Source: CAYFJO01 sp964343305 (lineage in GTDB: Bacteria > Planctomycetota > Planctomycetia > Pirellulales > Pirellulaceae). From it: DNA of 7,432 nt. The translations under genes and the position numbers were made by a program. Of the stretch, positions 1-6,013 are shown in pieces. The stretch covers positions 1 through 7,432 of the forward strand of contig CAYFJO010000514.1 of assembly GCA_964343305.1 (NCBI GenBank). The letters are read 5' to 3'. The stretch's first letter is position 1. Every line of letters starts with the position of its first letter. The notes beneath the pieces were generated by a model. It ran no database searches and was not told the origin of the DNA. It worked only from the letters and a program-made list of their open reading frames with translations.

Positions 1-325
1 ATCTTTATCTGAAAATGCCGCAAAGCATCTCCGGATTGGTTAGTGATGCAAAAACGGGCGTCGACGCCGTTTTGAATTCGCTGGCCGGCGAGTTCATTCC
101 AAAGAGCCTTCGCATTTTTCATCTTTCGCAGTGTTGCATTCGATATTATGTCACCAATATTAACATTGACGCTTCAAATACCATTCAGGTTCGATGGTGG
201 ATTCGCCGTCAAAATAGGTGATCATTTTGTTCAATTCGACTCCTAAAGAGGCGGATACCTCCCTAGTTTGCATTTGCTTCAGCCCCACTTGTCACAACCG
301 ACTGTGCGGCTGGACAATTACTCGC
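1..325. other. Region without a convincing gene
   Basis: No recognised gene lies here. The third forward frame is open from the window edge to a TGA at 219-221 and could be the last 70 or so codons of an upstream gene (it ends VRWWIRRQNR), but its composition is unconvincing and I recognise no family. A short second-frame tail ends at TAG 41-43. A perfect 12-bp palindrome, GGCGTCGACGCC, sits at 57-68; it has no T tract and no partner copy in the window, so I give it no role. A weak promoter-like pair (TTGACG 166-171, TTCGAT 190-195, 18-bp spacer) could serve the glycosylase gene downstream, but the -10 match is poor. Confidence 0.4.
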
Positions 326-958
326 ATGTCCTTTCCGACTGCCATCATTCGAGCCGCCCTCAAGCACCTTCGTGCCGCCGATCCAGTCTTGAATCAAGTC
401 ATCAAACAGGTCGGCCCATTCACGCTCAAACTTCAACGCAATCGGTTCCATGTTCTCGTTCGGTCGATCTTATCTCAGCAAATCTCCACCAGCGCCGCTC
501 GTACGATCAGGCAACGTTTGATAGACAAAGTTGCGCCTGATCCTGTGACGTCAGAAAGCCTTAGCAAACTTACACAGCGACAACTTCGATCCGTTGGGTT
601 GTCCAAACAAAAGGCCAACTACATCCAAAACCTCGCCGCCAAATCCCAAAATGGTGAGTTACACTTGAATCAGATCGGCCGCTTGTCTGACGAGCGAGTG
701 ATCGAGAAGTTGGTTCAAGTCAAAGGCATCGGACGCTGGACGGCACAGATGTTTCTTATGTTTTGCTTGGGGCGGCCAAATGTATTTCCCCATGATGACC
801 TGGGAATAAGATCGGCAATTCGCAACCTTTACGAACTGGGTGAATTGCCAGACAAGGAAACCAGCATCAAAATCGCCAAGCCGTGGGAACCCTATGCGAC
901 CGTTGCTTGCTGGTACTGTTGGCGAAGTTTGGAGTTGGAAAACAACGGGAAACGATGA
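326..958 (+). CDS. DNA-3-methyladenine glycosylase II-like (HhH-GPD superfamily)
   Basis: A 210-aa base-excision DNA glycosylase that should remove alkylated bases such as 3-methyladenine from DNA in the cytoplasm. Seen in the sequence: an N-terminal helical segment with RSILSQQIS (about 46-54), the usual QQ-containing helix of this family; the helix-hairpin-helix KGIGRWTA at 133-140; and FPHDDLGIR at 154-162, aligning with the AlkA segment FLPDDYLI, so Asp158 is the predicted catalytic aspartate. WEPYATVACWYCWR (187-200) is the typical C-terminal helix. The length fits the short AlkA/MAG forms that lack E. coli AlkA's extra N-terminal domain. I start at ATG 326 because homology begins at once; an in-frame ATG at 218 would add 36 cysteine-rich residues unlike the family. 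No clear ribosome-binding site is visible. A 68-aa gene follows 13 bases after the stop. Confidence 0.9.
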   Translation: MSFPTAIIRAALKHLRAADPVLNQVIKQVGPFTLKLQRNRFHVLVRSILSQQISTSAARTIRQRLIDKVAPDPVTSESLSKLTQRQLRSVGLSKQKANYIQNLAAKSQNGELHLNQIGRLSDERVIEKLVQVKGIGRWTAQMFLMFCLGRPNVFPHDDLGIRSAIRNLYELGELPDKETSIKIAKPWEPYATVACWYCWRSLELENNGKR

Positions 959-971
959 TCGTGTGACGCAC

Positions 972-1178
972 ATGAACAAACTCTTCGTAAATCTGAGCGC
1001 CTCGCAAACAAGGCGACGGCTAAAGGGTCTTGGCTACGGCGTACGAAAGGTCGAAAGTGCTGACCGAAACAAGGCCGTGATTTTTCATACGGCAACTGGC
1101 GATCATTTGCGAGAACTTGAAGCCATCTTCGCAGACGTTTTGCCGGTGCAAGAGAAAGAAGAAAACGAGACTGAATAG
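972..1178 (+). CDS. Uncharacterised 68-aa protein downstream of the glycosylase
   Basis: A small, probably cytoplasmic protein with no signal peptide or membrane segment. It has a basic N-terminal half (SASQTRRRLKGLGYGVRKVESA, residues 9-30), a beta-like stretch NKAVIFHTATGDH (33-45), then an acidic helix and a very acidic tail (EKEENETE). The pattern helix, strand, turn, strand, helix suggests a compact alpha/beta fold. I do not recognise the family and propose no function. ATG 972 lies 13 bases after the glycosylase stop in the same direction, so the two are probably co-transcribed. An in-frame GTG at 963 is an alternative start. The frame is open further upstream, but there it overlaps the glycosylase coding sequence. 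A terminator-like hairpin follows at 1201-1222. The regular composition favours a real gene. Confidence 0.6.
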   Translation: MNKLFVNLSASQTRRRLKGLGYGVRKVESADRNKAVIFHTATGDHLRELEAIFADVLPVQEKEENETE

Positions 1179-1200
1179 CATTGGCCCCACCAGTCGCAGT

Positions 1201-1222
1201 CTGGGTTTGCTAATCCAGTTTT
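1201..1222 (+). terminator. Probable intrinsic terminator after the glycosylase/68-aa pair
   Basis: CTGGGTT pairs with AATCCAG (1201-1207 with 1212-1218; six Watson-Crick pairs and one G-T) around a TGCT loop, followed at once by TTTT. It lies 22 bases after the stop of the 68-aa gene and 50 bases before the rhodanese start. The stem has only four G-C pairs and the T tract is short, so termination may be partial. Confidence 0.45.
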
Positions 1223-1272
1223 GCTACCATCACAATAAAGTGGGAGTCAAACGACCTGTGGAGGATACAACG

Positions 1273-2127
1273 ATGAATGCAAGGCTTTGGATCTGGTTGG
1301 GGATTTTGTTGATTTGCACAGCGCAAACCGTCACTGCTGAACTGGAGAAGTCGGCGAAGCCACAATTATTGGTTGAATCGGCGCAATTGCAGGAACAAAT
1401 GCGTGATTCGAACCTGCGGATTATCGATGTGCGCTCCTCGAACGAGTACAGCCAAGGGCATATTCCTGGCGCTGTGCATGTGGATGTCGGCGAGTGGAAG
1501 ACTTTGGCAACGGCAGACGGTGGCCTGCACGATGCAAAAAGGTGGGCCAAAAAGGTCGGTTCATTGGGCATCACGGAGAATACTCATGTTGTCGTGTATG
1601 GCGATCGTCTTTCCAACACGGCACGAATCTGGTGGCTCTTAAAGTACCTCGGCGTAAGCAACGCTTCGATTCTGAATGGCGGATGGCAGTGGTGGACAAA
1701 GAAGGATCGGCCAATTGAAACTTCGACACCACAGGTCCGTGTCACCGAATTCAAACCCAAGCTTCAGGCGGATCGGCTGGCCGAGATCGACTCGGTGAAG
1801 AAGACGATAAAGGCAGAAAAAGTGAAAGTTGTTGATACTCGTAGCGACAGCGAATTCGCAGGTGGTCGTATCCCTGAATCAGTTCATTTGGAGTGGACGC
1901 ATTTAGTGGCTGAGGATGGTCGCTTCAAAACGAAGTCGCAATTGCAGGAGCTTTTCCGCAAACACGGAATCCTGCAATCCGAGACGGCGGTGTGTTACTG
2001 ACAGACCGGTGGACGAGCCTCGGTCGAGGCTTTTGCTCTGGAACTTGCCGGTTATCCCAAGGTCAAAGTATTTGTGCGAGGATGGTCGCAGTGGGGAACG
2101 GATTCTGATGCTCCCATTGAGAAATAG
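1273..2127 (+). CDS. Exported two-domain rhodanese, predicted selenoprotein (in-frame UGA as Sec243)
   Basis: Predicted periplasmic sulfurtransferase of 284 aa that would transfer sulfane sulfur (for example thiosulfate to a thiol or cyanide acceptor) through a per-sulfurated active-site residue. ATG 1273 follows a good GGAGG (1259-1263). Residues 1-22 form a signal peptide, probably cut after TVTA. Domain 1 (about 32-145) has IIDVRS, GHIPGA and the NGGWQWW end but has GDRLSN where an active domain has its cysteine loop, as is normal for the inactive first domain. Domain 2 (about 170-284) has VVDTRSDSEF, GRIP, and the active loop, where TGA (1999-2001) stands in place of the catalytic cysteine, followed in the same frame by QTGGRASVEAFALELAG, then RGWSQWGTDSDAPIEK and TAG 2125-2127. 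The part after the TGA is fully conserved-looking, so this is not a decayed tail. A SECIS-like hairpin follows. If the TGA is instead a mutation or sequencing error, the gene is a normal or broken Cys rhodanese. The esterase starts 19 bases downstream. Confidence 0.82.
1999..2001 (+). other. Predicted selenocysteine codon (in-frame UGA)
   Basis: This TGA splits the rhodanese frame at residue 243. The preceding codons read TAVCY and the following ones QTGGRAS. In active rhodanese domains the loop reads C-x-x-G-x-R/K or CQTGGRAS-like, so the TGA falls on the nucleophile itself. One base change would give TGC or TGT. TGG encodes tryptophan throughout the window and TGA ends several neighbouring genes, so a code with UGA as tryptophan is not supported. 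Selenocysteine in place of a catalytic cysteine is the classical pattern for bacterial selenoproteins. Confidence 0.75.
2005..2052 (+). promoter_or_regulatory. Candidate bacterial SECIS element
   Basis: Core hairpin at 2017-2030: GCCTC pairs perfectly with GAGGC around the tetraloop GGTC (2022-2025), extendable by A2016-T2031 and G2015-T2032. The loop begins 20 bases after the TGA. The E. coli fdhF SECIS, as I know it, has the same GGUC at its tip, 18 bases after its UGA, and the loop G and U are the SelB contacts. An outer helix ACCGG (2005-2009) with CCGGT (2048-2052) could close the structure; an alternative lower stem pairs 2007-2013 with 2034-2040 with mismatches. I see no clear counterpart of the bulged U of fdhF. 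The element lies within coding sequence and would direct SelB and Sec-tRNA to the UGA. Confidence 0.65.
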
Positions 2128-2146
2128 GCAACCAGAGAACCACGCC

Positions 2147-3280
2147 ATGAACCAACACATTCTTCTGACGACATCACTGGTCTGCTTGGTAACTTTCTTG
2201 TGCGATCGAACAGCTTTGACTCAGGAGAAAGACTTCAACGCCTATCCCCAAGAGGTCGCCAAATTCCTGGAGCGGATTTACGGCGATAAGCAGCAACCGC
2301 TGGCCTATCGAAAGGACTACGCTGGCGGATTCGACAAGTGGCAACAAAATGCTCGCAGGGCGCTGCGCCAGAAAATCGGCCTCCAAAAGATTGCCGCTTC
2401 GGTGGGCGATCACCAACCGGTTGTCAAGCTGGACGCTCCAGAAGACCTTGGTGAGTATTTGCGGCAAAAGGGGGTGATCGAGACCGAGCCCGATGTCAAG
2501 ATTCCCTTCTGGTTTTTGAAGCCCAAGGGCAAGGGGACGTGGCCGCTGGGCGTCTTTCCTCACGGCCATGATCGTGTCGGCCACAACACCACGGCGGGCG
2601 TGTATTCCGATGAAGAGCACAAACGGAAATCACTTGCCGAAGATCGGGATGTCGCCGTGCAGGCTGTCAAACTCGGCTTCATTACCGTAGCACCGGCAGT
2701 TCGTGGGCTTTCTACAAATGGAGTCCCCGATCTTCACGGTCGGCATGGCAAGCGTGCGTGTCGCAGTCAGGCCATGCACTGTTTGCTGGCGGGCCGCACT
2801 GCAATCGGTGAGCGAGTTTGGGACATGCAGCAGATTCTCAACTGGGCCATGAAACTTCAAGGCGTGGACTCCCGACATGTGCTCATGATGGGCAACTCTG
2901 GTGGCGGCATGGTCACGCTGTTCACTGCTGCCTGCGATGAGCGGATTAGAATCGCCATTCCCAGTTGTTCGTTTGCACCAACGATCAGCAGGTCTGGTTA
3001 CGTTTTTCACTGCGATTGCAACATGGTGCCCGGCCTGATTGAATTGGGAGGGCTTCCCGGTGTTGCCGGATTGATAGCTCCTCGGCACTTGCTTGCTGTG
3101 AATGGTCGCACCGATTCGCTCTTTTCTGAGGCCGCAATCGAACGGGCGGCCACCGAAACAAAAGCAATCTATAAGGCGGCGGGATATCCTGATCGATTTG
3201 AACATCGCTGGGGCGCTGCTGGTCACCGCTTCTACGTAGATTTGATGTGGCCGTTCGTTATAACTGCCCTGCAAGATTGA
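2147..3280 (+). CDS. Exported alpha/beta hydrolase (acetylxylan esterase/dienelactone hydrolase-like)
   Basis: A 377-aa predicted secreted or periplasmic esterase. Residues 1-25 form a signal peptide (hydrophobic ILLTTSLVCLVTFL). The hydrolase fold follows: WPLGVFPHGHDR (132-143) is an oxyanion-hole-type strand and loop, GNSGGG (249-254) is the nucleophile elbow with Ser251, GRTDSLF (320-326) gives the acid Asp323, and AAGHRFY (357-363) gives His360, a complete catalytic triad. The closest general resemblance is to acetylxylan esterase or cephalosporin-C-deacetylase-like hydrolases, which are abundant in planctomycetes; the substrate cannot be named. The frame is open upstream to 1916, but that part is antiparallel in phase to the rhodanese coding sequence; ATG 2147 followed directly by the signal peptide is the right start. 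It lies 19 bases after the rhodanese TAG, and its own TGA abuts the next ATG, so it is probably in one operon with both neighbours. Confidence 0.85.
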   Translation: MNQHILLTTSLVCLVTFLCDRTALTQEKDFNAYPQEVAKFLERIYGDKQQPLAYRKDYAGGFDKWQQNARRALRQKIGLQKIAASVGDHQPVVKLDAPEDLGEYLRQKGVIETEPDVKIPFWFLKPKGKGTWPLGVFPHGHDRVGHNTTAGVYSDEEHKRKSLAEDRDVAVQAVKLGFITVAPAVRGLSTNGVPDLHGRHGKRACRSQAMHCLLAGRTAIGERVWDMQQILNWAMKLQGVDSRHVLMMGNSGGGMVTLFTAACDERIRIAIPSCSFAPTISRSGYVFHCDCNMVPGLIELGGLPGVAGLIAPRHLLAVNGRTDSLFSEAAIERAATETKAIYKAAGYPDRFEHRWGAAGHRFYVDLMWPFVITALQD

Positions 3281-3826
3281 ATGATGTCAATACAACAACG
3301 ATTTCAATCCCGGCAATTCGCCAATGGCTACGAGTTAGTCAACGGCGTCAAAATGAACGCCGAGAATCCCGAGAACTTTTTGATTCCACCTGCTGTCATC
3401 AAGCGACACGTTCAGGCAAGCCATTTCGTTGAGCTACGGATCGATTCGCCCAGGTTTTCAGTTCACGAAGATGCTGTCGAGGAATGCTATTGCCCAACCT
3501 GCAACGGAGAGGCCACAAAACCAATCTTGAGTCATGACCACCCGGCTTCATTGGTGCCGCTACCAAAACAAGACGTACCATCACGGGGATGGGGTGAAGA
3601 CTTTTGGGCACAAGTGAAAGAGCGTGATGGAGACTACTTCGTCGCTGTGGTGGACAATCCATTGGTCGAATCTCGCCTTCATGAATTGAATCAAGGTGAT
3701 GTGATCGTTTTCCATGAGGACCACATCTTGGCCGTTCACGGCGTTCACCGGGAAGAATTGGTCTTAGGAATGGGCACAGCCGACTTGAAGGAACTGGCTC
3801 AGTGGCTGGGAACGCAAAAGGATTAA
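3281..3826 (+). CDS. Uncharacterised 181-aa protein with a CxCxxC cluster
   Basis: A soluble protein without signal peptide. ATG 3281 touches the esterase stop (TGAATGATG), suggesting translational coupling; a second ATG at 3284 is equally possible. The N-terminal part (about 1-60) contains ENPENFLIPPAVIKRHV. A cysteine cluster C69-Y-C71-P-T-C74 may bind metal, followed by HDHP (85-88). The C-terminal part (about 105-160), with EDFWAQVKERDGDYFVAVVDN, then ELNQGDVIVFHEDHIL, resembles in pattern the small beta-barrel-like uncharacterised domains of the DUF2314/DUF2185 kind (a W-V strand, DN, then GDxVxF and a DHI strand). That is a likeness by eye, not an assignment. It ends LKELAQWLGTQKD. The function is unknown; the coding character is convincing. 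Confidence 0.7.
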   Translation: MMSIQQRFQSRQFANGYELVNGVKMNAENPENFLIPPAVIKRHVQASHFVELRIDSPRFSVHEDAVEECYCPTCNGEATKPILSHDHPASLVPLPKQDVPSRGWGEDFWAQVKERDGDYFVAVVDNPLVESRLHELNQGDVIVFHEDHILAVHGVHREELVLGMGTADLKELAQWLGTQKD

Positions 3827-3971
3827 GCGCAGATCAACTTTGCCAACCTGATTGCGTTATCCAATCTTTGCTCGCTGCATTCGCACGACCATCTTCGCAA
3901 GATTAACTATGACGGCAAGAAGAACGAGTAAGTGGCGGTTGATTTGTGATTGCTTCTCGGCAGGTTGGAAT
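3827..3971. other. Spacer with a possible gene-tail remnant
   Basis: There is no complete gene here. In the same frame as the preceding gene, directly after its TAA, 34 codons stay open (beginning AQINFANLIALSNL, ending KINYDGKKNE) to a second TAA at 3929-3931. This reads somewhat like a protein tail, but a 34-codon open stretch is expected by chance about one time in five. I see no promoter or terminator. Confidence 0.3.
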
Positions 3972-4856
3972 ATGTTCCGAATGCCAGGGAAAAGTTACAA
4001 GGGGCCGTTGCCAAAAGCAGATGATTTTCTCCTCGAGCTCGCTTCGGAGCTTCGCCGCTATGTCGCTGTCCTAGCCGATGAAATAGGCGAGCGGAATGTG
4101 CGATTTCGCCCTCATGAATTGGCTCAAACGGCTGAATTCATCACGGCTGAATTCGGCGATGCTGGCTATAACGTCCAACGCCAAGAGTACGACGTGGACG
4201 GACAAACGTGCGTTAACCTCGAAGTAGAGATCGAGGGAAATGGCAAGGCGGATGAAATCGTTATCATTGGAGCACATTACGATTCCGTATCGAACTGCCC
4301 GGCAGCGAATGACAACGGTAGTGGAGTAGCGGCGCTTCTTAGCCTCGCCCGCACGTTTTCAAATTCGCAGAACGATCGAACACTTCGATTTGTGGCGTTT
4401 GTCAATGAAGAAGAACCCTATGCCCACACCGAACAAATGGGTTCTTGGGTATATGCCCGGCGCTCCCGGGAACGAGATGAGAACGTTACAGCCATGTTGA
4501 GCTTGGAAACGATCGGTTATTACCGTGACGAACCGGGGAGTCAGAAATACCCAACACCTCTCGGATTCATCTATCCGTCGACTGGCAATTTCATCACCTT
4601 TGTCGGCAACACTCGCTACGGTCAACTGGTTCGTCAGGTTGTGCGGACATTTCGCCAAAATGAACAGTTTCCTTCCCAGGCAGGAGCACTCCCCAATGTG
4701 ATGTCCGACATTGGTCGTTCCGATCATTGGCCGTTCTGGCAAGAGCGCTACCCAGCGCTGATGGTGACCGACACTGCACCGTTTCGCTTCCCGACTGGGT
4801 CGTGCTCTCGAAAGGCTTGGATGCGATCGTACTTGCACCAGGCAATTCACTTGTGA
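3972..4856 (+). CDS. M28-family zinc metallopeptidase, C-terminally truncated
   Basis: An M28 aminopeptidase-type gene; family members use two zinc ions to cut N-terminal residues. ATG 3972 (AGGTTGGA just upstream) gives MFRMPGKSYKGPLP, a good family start; further in-frame upstream sequence looks non-coding. No signal peptide. Metal and catalytic residues seen: His102 (GAHYDS), Asp114 (ANDNGSG), Glu146/Glu147 (VNEEEP, base and ligand), Glu179 (LETIGYY, the usual D/E ligand). RSDHWPFWQERYPALMVTDTAPFRFP (249-274) is also typical. In the family this is followed by HYHT..DT.. with the last zinc-ligand histidine and a final helix. Here, from residue 275, the sequence becomes TGSCSRKAW..., which is an out-of-frame reading of another gene. 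The protein therefore lacks its last metal ligand and about 30-40 residues, and is probably inactive. Confidence 0.8.
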   Translation: MFRMPGKSYKGPLPKADDFLLELASELRRYVAVLADEIGERNVRFRPHELAQTAEFITAEFGDAGYNVQRQEYDVDGQTCVNLEVEIEGNGKADEIVIIGAHYDSVSNCPAANDNGSGVAALLSLARTFSNSQNDRTLRFVAFVNEEEPYAHTEQMGSWVYARRSRERDENVTAMLSLETIGYYRDEPGSQKYPTPLGFIYPSTGNFITFVGNTRYGQLVRQVVRTFRQNEQFPSQAGALPNVMSDIGRSDHWPFWQERYPALMVTDTAPFRFPTGSCSRKAWMRSYLHQAIHL

Positions 4857-5199
4857 TGGTTGGCACAGCCCCGGTGTTGTGGCCGTTTGTGCATGGGAAA
4901 TCGATCAAGCAATCACCGTTGAATCATGGTATTACCAAAAACACCGAAAAGTCTTTGCACAAATCGGCGTCCCTTGTGAGCCACATGACGATGGCTTTGT
5001 CTGCGAATTCACGGATACCACCATTCGAGCTTATCAACTTGTTCACGTTTTGCTTCACGAGCTAGGCCACCATCACGATCGCATGACAACCAAGTCAAAG
5101 CGCACGGCGAGTCGTGGTGAAGGCTACGCCGAGCGCTACGCATTGGCGTACGCCGATCGAATTTGGGAAAGTTACTTGAACGAATTCGGTCTGCCGTGA
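4787..5199 (+). pseudogene. Remnant of a HELGH zinc-metalloprotease-like gene, 5'-truncated and frameshifted
   Basis: Two frames together read as one protein. Bases 4787 to about 4849 give LPDWVVLSKGLDAIVLAPGNS; from about 4852 the reading continues one frame back as CDGWHSPGVVAVCAWEID, then a helical region, a strand CEFTD, LVHVLLHELGHHHDRM (zinc-binding HELGH at 5056-5070) and RGEGYAERYALAYADRIWESYLNEFGLP, ending TGA 5197-5199. The later Glu residues (GEGYAE) may supply the third zinc ligand. The switch needs a one-base loss (or -1 shift) between about 4847 and 4855. There is no start codon or N-terminal part: the homology begins where that of the M28 gene stops. ATG 4879 could start a 106-aa product with the HELGH motif, but it begins mid-domain. 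I recognise the look of an uncharacterised planctomycete zincin-like family; its substrate is unknown. Confidence 0.6.
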
Positions 5200-5315
5200 T
5201 TGCTCCGTTAGATCGAAACTGCCTGAAGTAGCTCTCGGCCCAGCAACCCGAAATAGAGGTATGCGATGACCCGACTGAGACTCTCCCAAGTTTAATGGAC
5301 CACCCGCTGGTGTGC

Positions 5316-5343
5316 TTGGCGCTGCTTCGGGAATAGGTTTAAT
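5316..5343 (+). promoter_or_regulatory. Candidate sigma-70-like promoter for the LTxxQ protein
   Basis: TTGGCG at 5316-5321 and TTTAAT at 5338-5343 are separated by 16 bases; the -10 matches the consensus in five of six positions, the -35 in three to four. It would give a leader of about 80 bases before ATG 5428. Apart from this, the stretch 5200-5427 holds nothing I can identify. Confidence 0.3.
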
Positions 5344-5427
5344 GACCGGTTCATGGATGCCCCAATCCAATCAGCGGCGTCTCTGGTGATGGATGCAGTC
5401 CGCCGCACGCTTCACAGGAGAACTATT

Positions 5428-5991
5428 ATGAACGCCCGAACCCTGATGACCTTGCTGCTCGCCCTGCTTGTTGCAGCGCCGCTGTTGGCAGGCGACAAAG
5501 AAAAAGAAAAGAAGGAAACCAAGAAAGGGCCGAAGCAGCCAGCCAAAGCATTGTCGCTTGCGGATCGTAGCATCAAGCAGTTGGCCAAGGCAGAACTGAC
5601 GGATGACCAGATTGCCGCCATCAAGGGTTTGTCCGATAAGTATACGCCAAGGGTCGAGGAAGCCCGAAAGAAGTTGGCTTCGATCCTCACCGATGAGCAA
5701 AAGCAACAACGCCGGGAAGCATTTGCTGCTGCCAAGAAGGCTGGCAAGAAACCAGACGAGGTTGTCACGGCGCTGAAGTTGACTCCCGAACAACAGGAAG
5801 CTCAACAAGCCGCCCAGAAGGAAATGAAGGAAGCATTCGGAGCGTACAACAAGGAAGTGATGGCGTTGTTGACCGACGAGCAACGGGCGAAGATTCGACC
5901 TTCCAAGAAAGGGGCCGATAAGAAGCCAGCGTTGAAGAAAGAGAAACCTGCCCAGAAGAAAGAGAAACCTGCCGAGAAGAAAGCTGAGTAG
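5428..5991 (+). CDS. Exported LTxxQ-repeat (Spy-like), lysine-rich protein
   Basis: A 187-aa predicted periplasmic, almost wholly helical protein. ATG 5428 follows AGGAG (5416-5420). Residues 1-22 form a signal peptide (TLMTLLLALLVAAPLLA). Then comes a lysine-rich linker, and a helical body with four LTxxQ boxes: LTDDQ 57-61, LTDEQ 87-91, LTPEQ 118-122 and LTDEQ 148-152, spaced about 30 residues apart. LTxxQ motifs mark the Spy/CpxP family of small periplasmic chaperones and stress proteins; many planctomycete proteins share them without known roles. The C-terminus (from about 157) is a low-complexity K/E/P/A tail partly encoded by a 21-base tandem repeat. No cysteines. It stands alone between a candidate promoter and a strong terminator, so it is probably monocistronic. 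A chaperone role is inference. Confidence 0.8.
   Translation: MNARTLMTLLLALLVAAPLLAGDKEKEKKETKKGPKQPAKALSLADRSIKQLAKAELTDDQIAAIKGLSDKYTPRVEEARKKLASILTDEQKQQRREAFAAAKKAGKKPDEVVTALKLTPEQQEAQQAAQKEMKEAFGAYNKEVMALLTDEQRAKIRPSKKGADKKPALKKEKPAQKKEKPAEKKAE
5935..5976 (+). repeat. 21-bp tandem repeat, two copies
   Basis: AAGAAAGAGAAACCTGCCCAG at 5935-5955 is repeated at 5956-5976 with one change (C to G near the end), and a third partial copy begins at 5977. It encodes KKEKPAQ and KKEKPAE in the tail of the LTxxQ protein. Being in multiples of seven codons, copy number can change without frameshift. Confidence 0.85.
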
Positions 5992-6013
5992 AAGTAACCA
6001 AGAGAATCACTGA

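Noticed and set aside
57..68. GGCGTCGACGCC palindrome as an operator or terminator
   Set aside because: No T tract, no second copy and no promoter next to it.
1999..2001. TGA as an ordinary pseudogene stop or UGA=Trp code
   Set aside because: The downstream frame is intact and conserved-looking with a SECIS-like hairpin, and TGA ends several other genes while TGG serves for Trp. A simple point mutation or base-call error cannot be excluded without reads.
1916..2146. Upstream extension of the esterase frame to 1916
   Set aside because: It overlaps the rhodanese codons in another frame and lacks protein character; the esterase signal peptide starts at 2147. The extension is only visible because the UGA makes the rhodanese seem to end at 2001.
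5290..5348. GTTTAATGGACC and GTTTAATGACC as a direct repeat
   Set aside because: Only about 8-11 bases in an AT-rich context, two copies 47 bases apart; chance is sufficient.
5200..5352. GTTRRRY-like site (CGTTAGATC at 5206) and small orphan genes suggesting an integron cassette array
   Set aside because: No paired RYYYAAC core with a foldable attC structure is seen, and no repeated site recurs between genes.
263..5883. Reverse-strand open frames (for example 2174-2620, 2630-3274, 4359-4850, 5371-5883)
   Set aside because: All lie opposite well-supported genes and show no family features; they are shadows of the + strand coding sequence.
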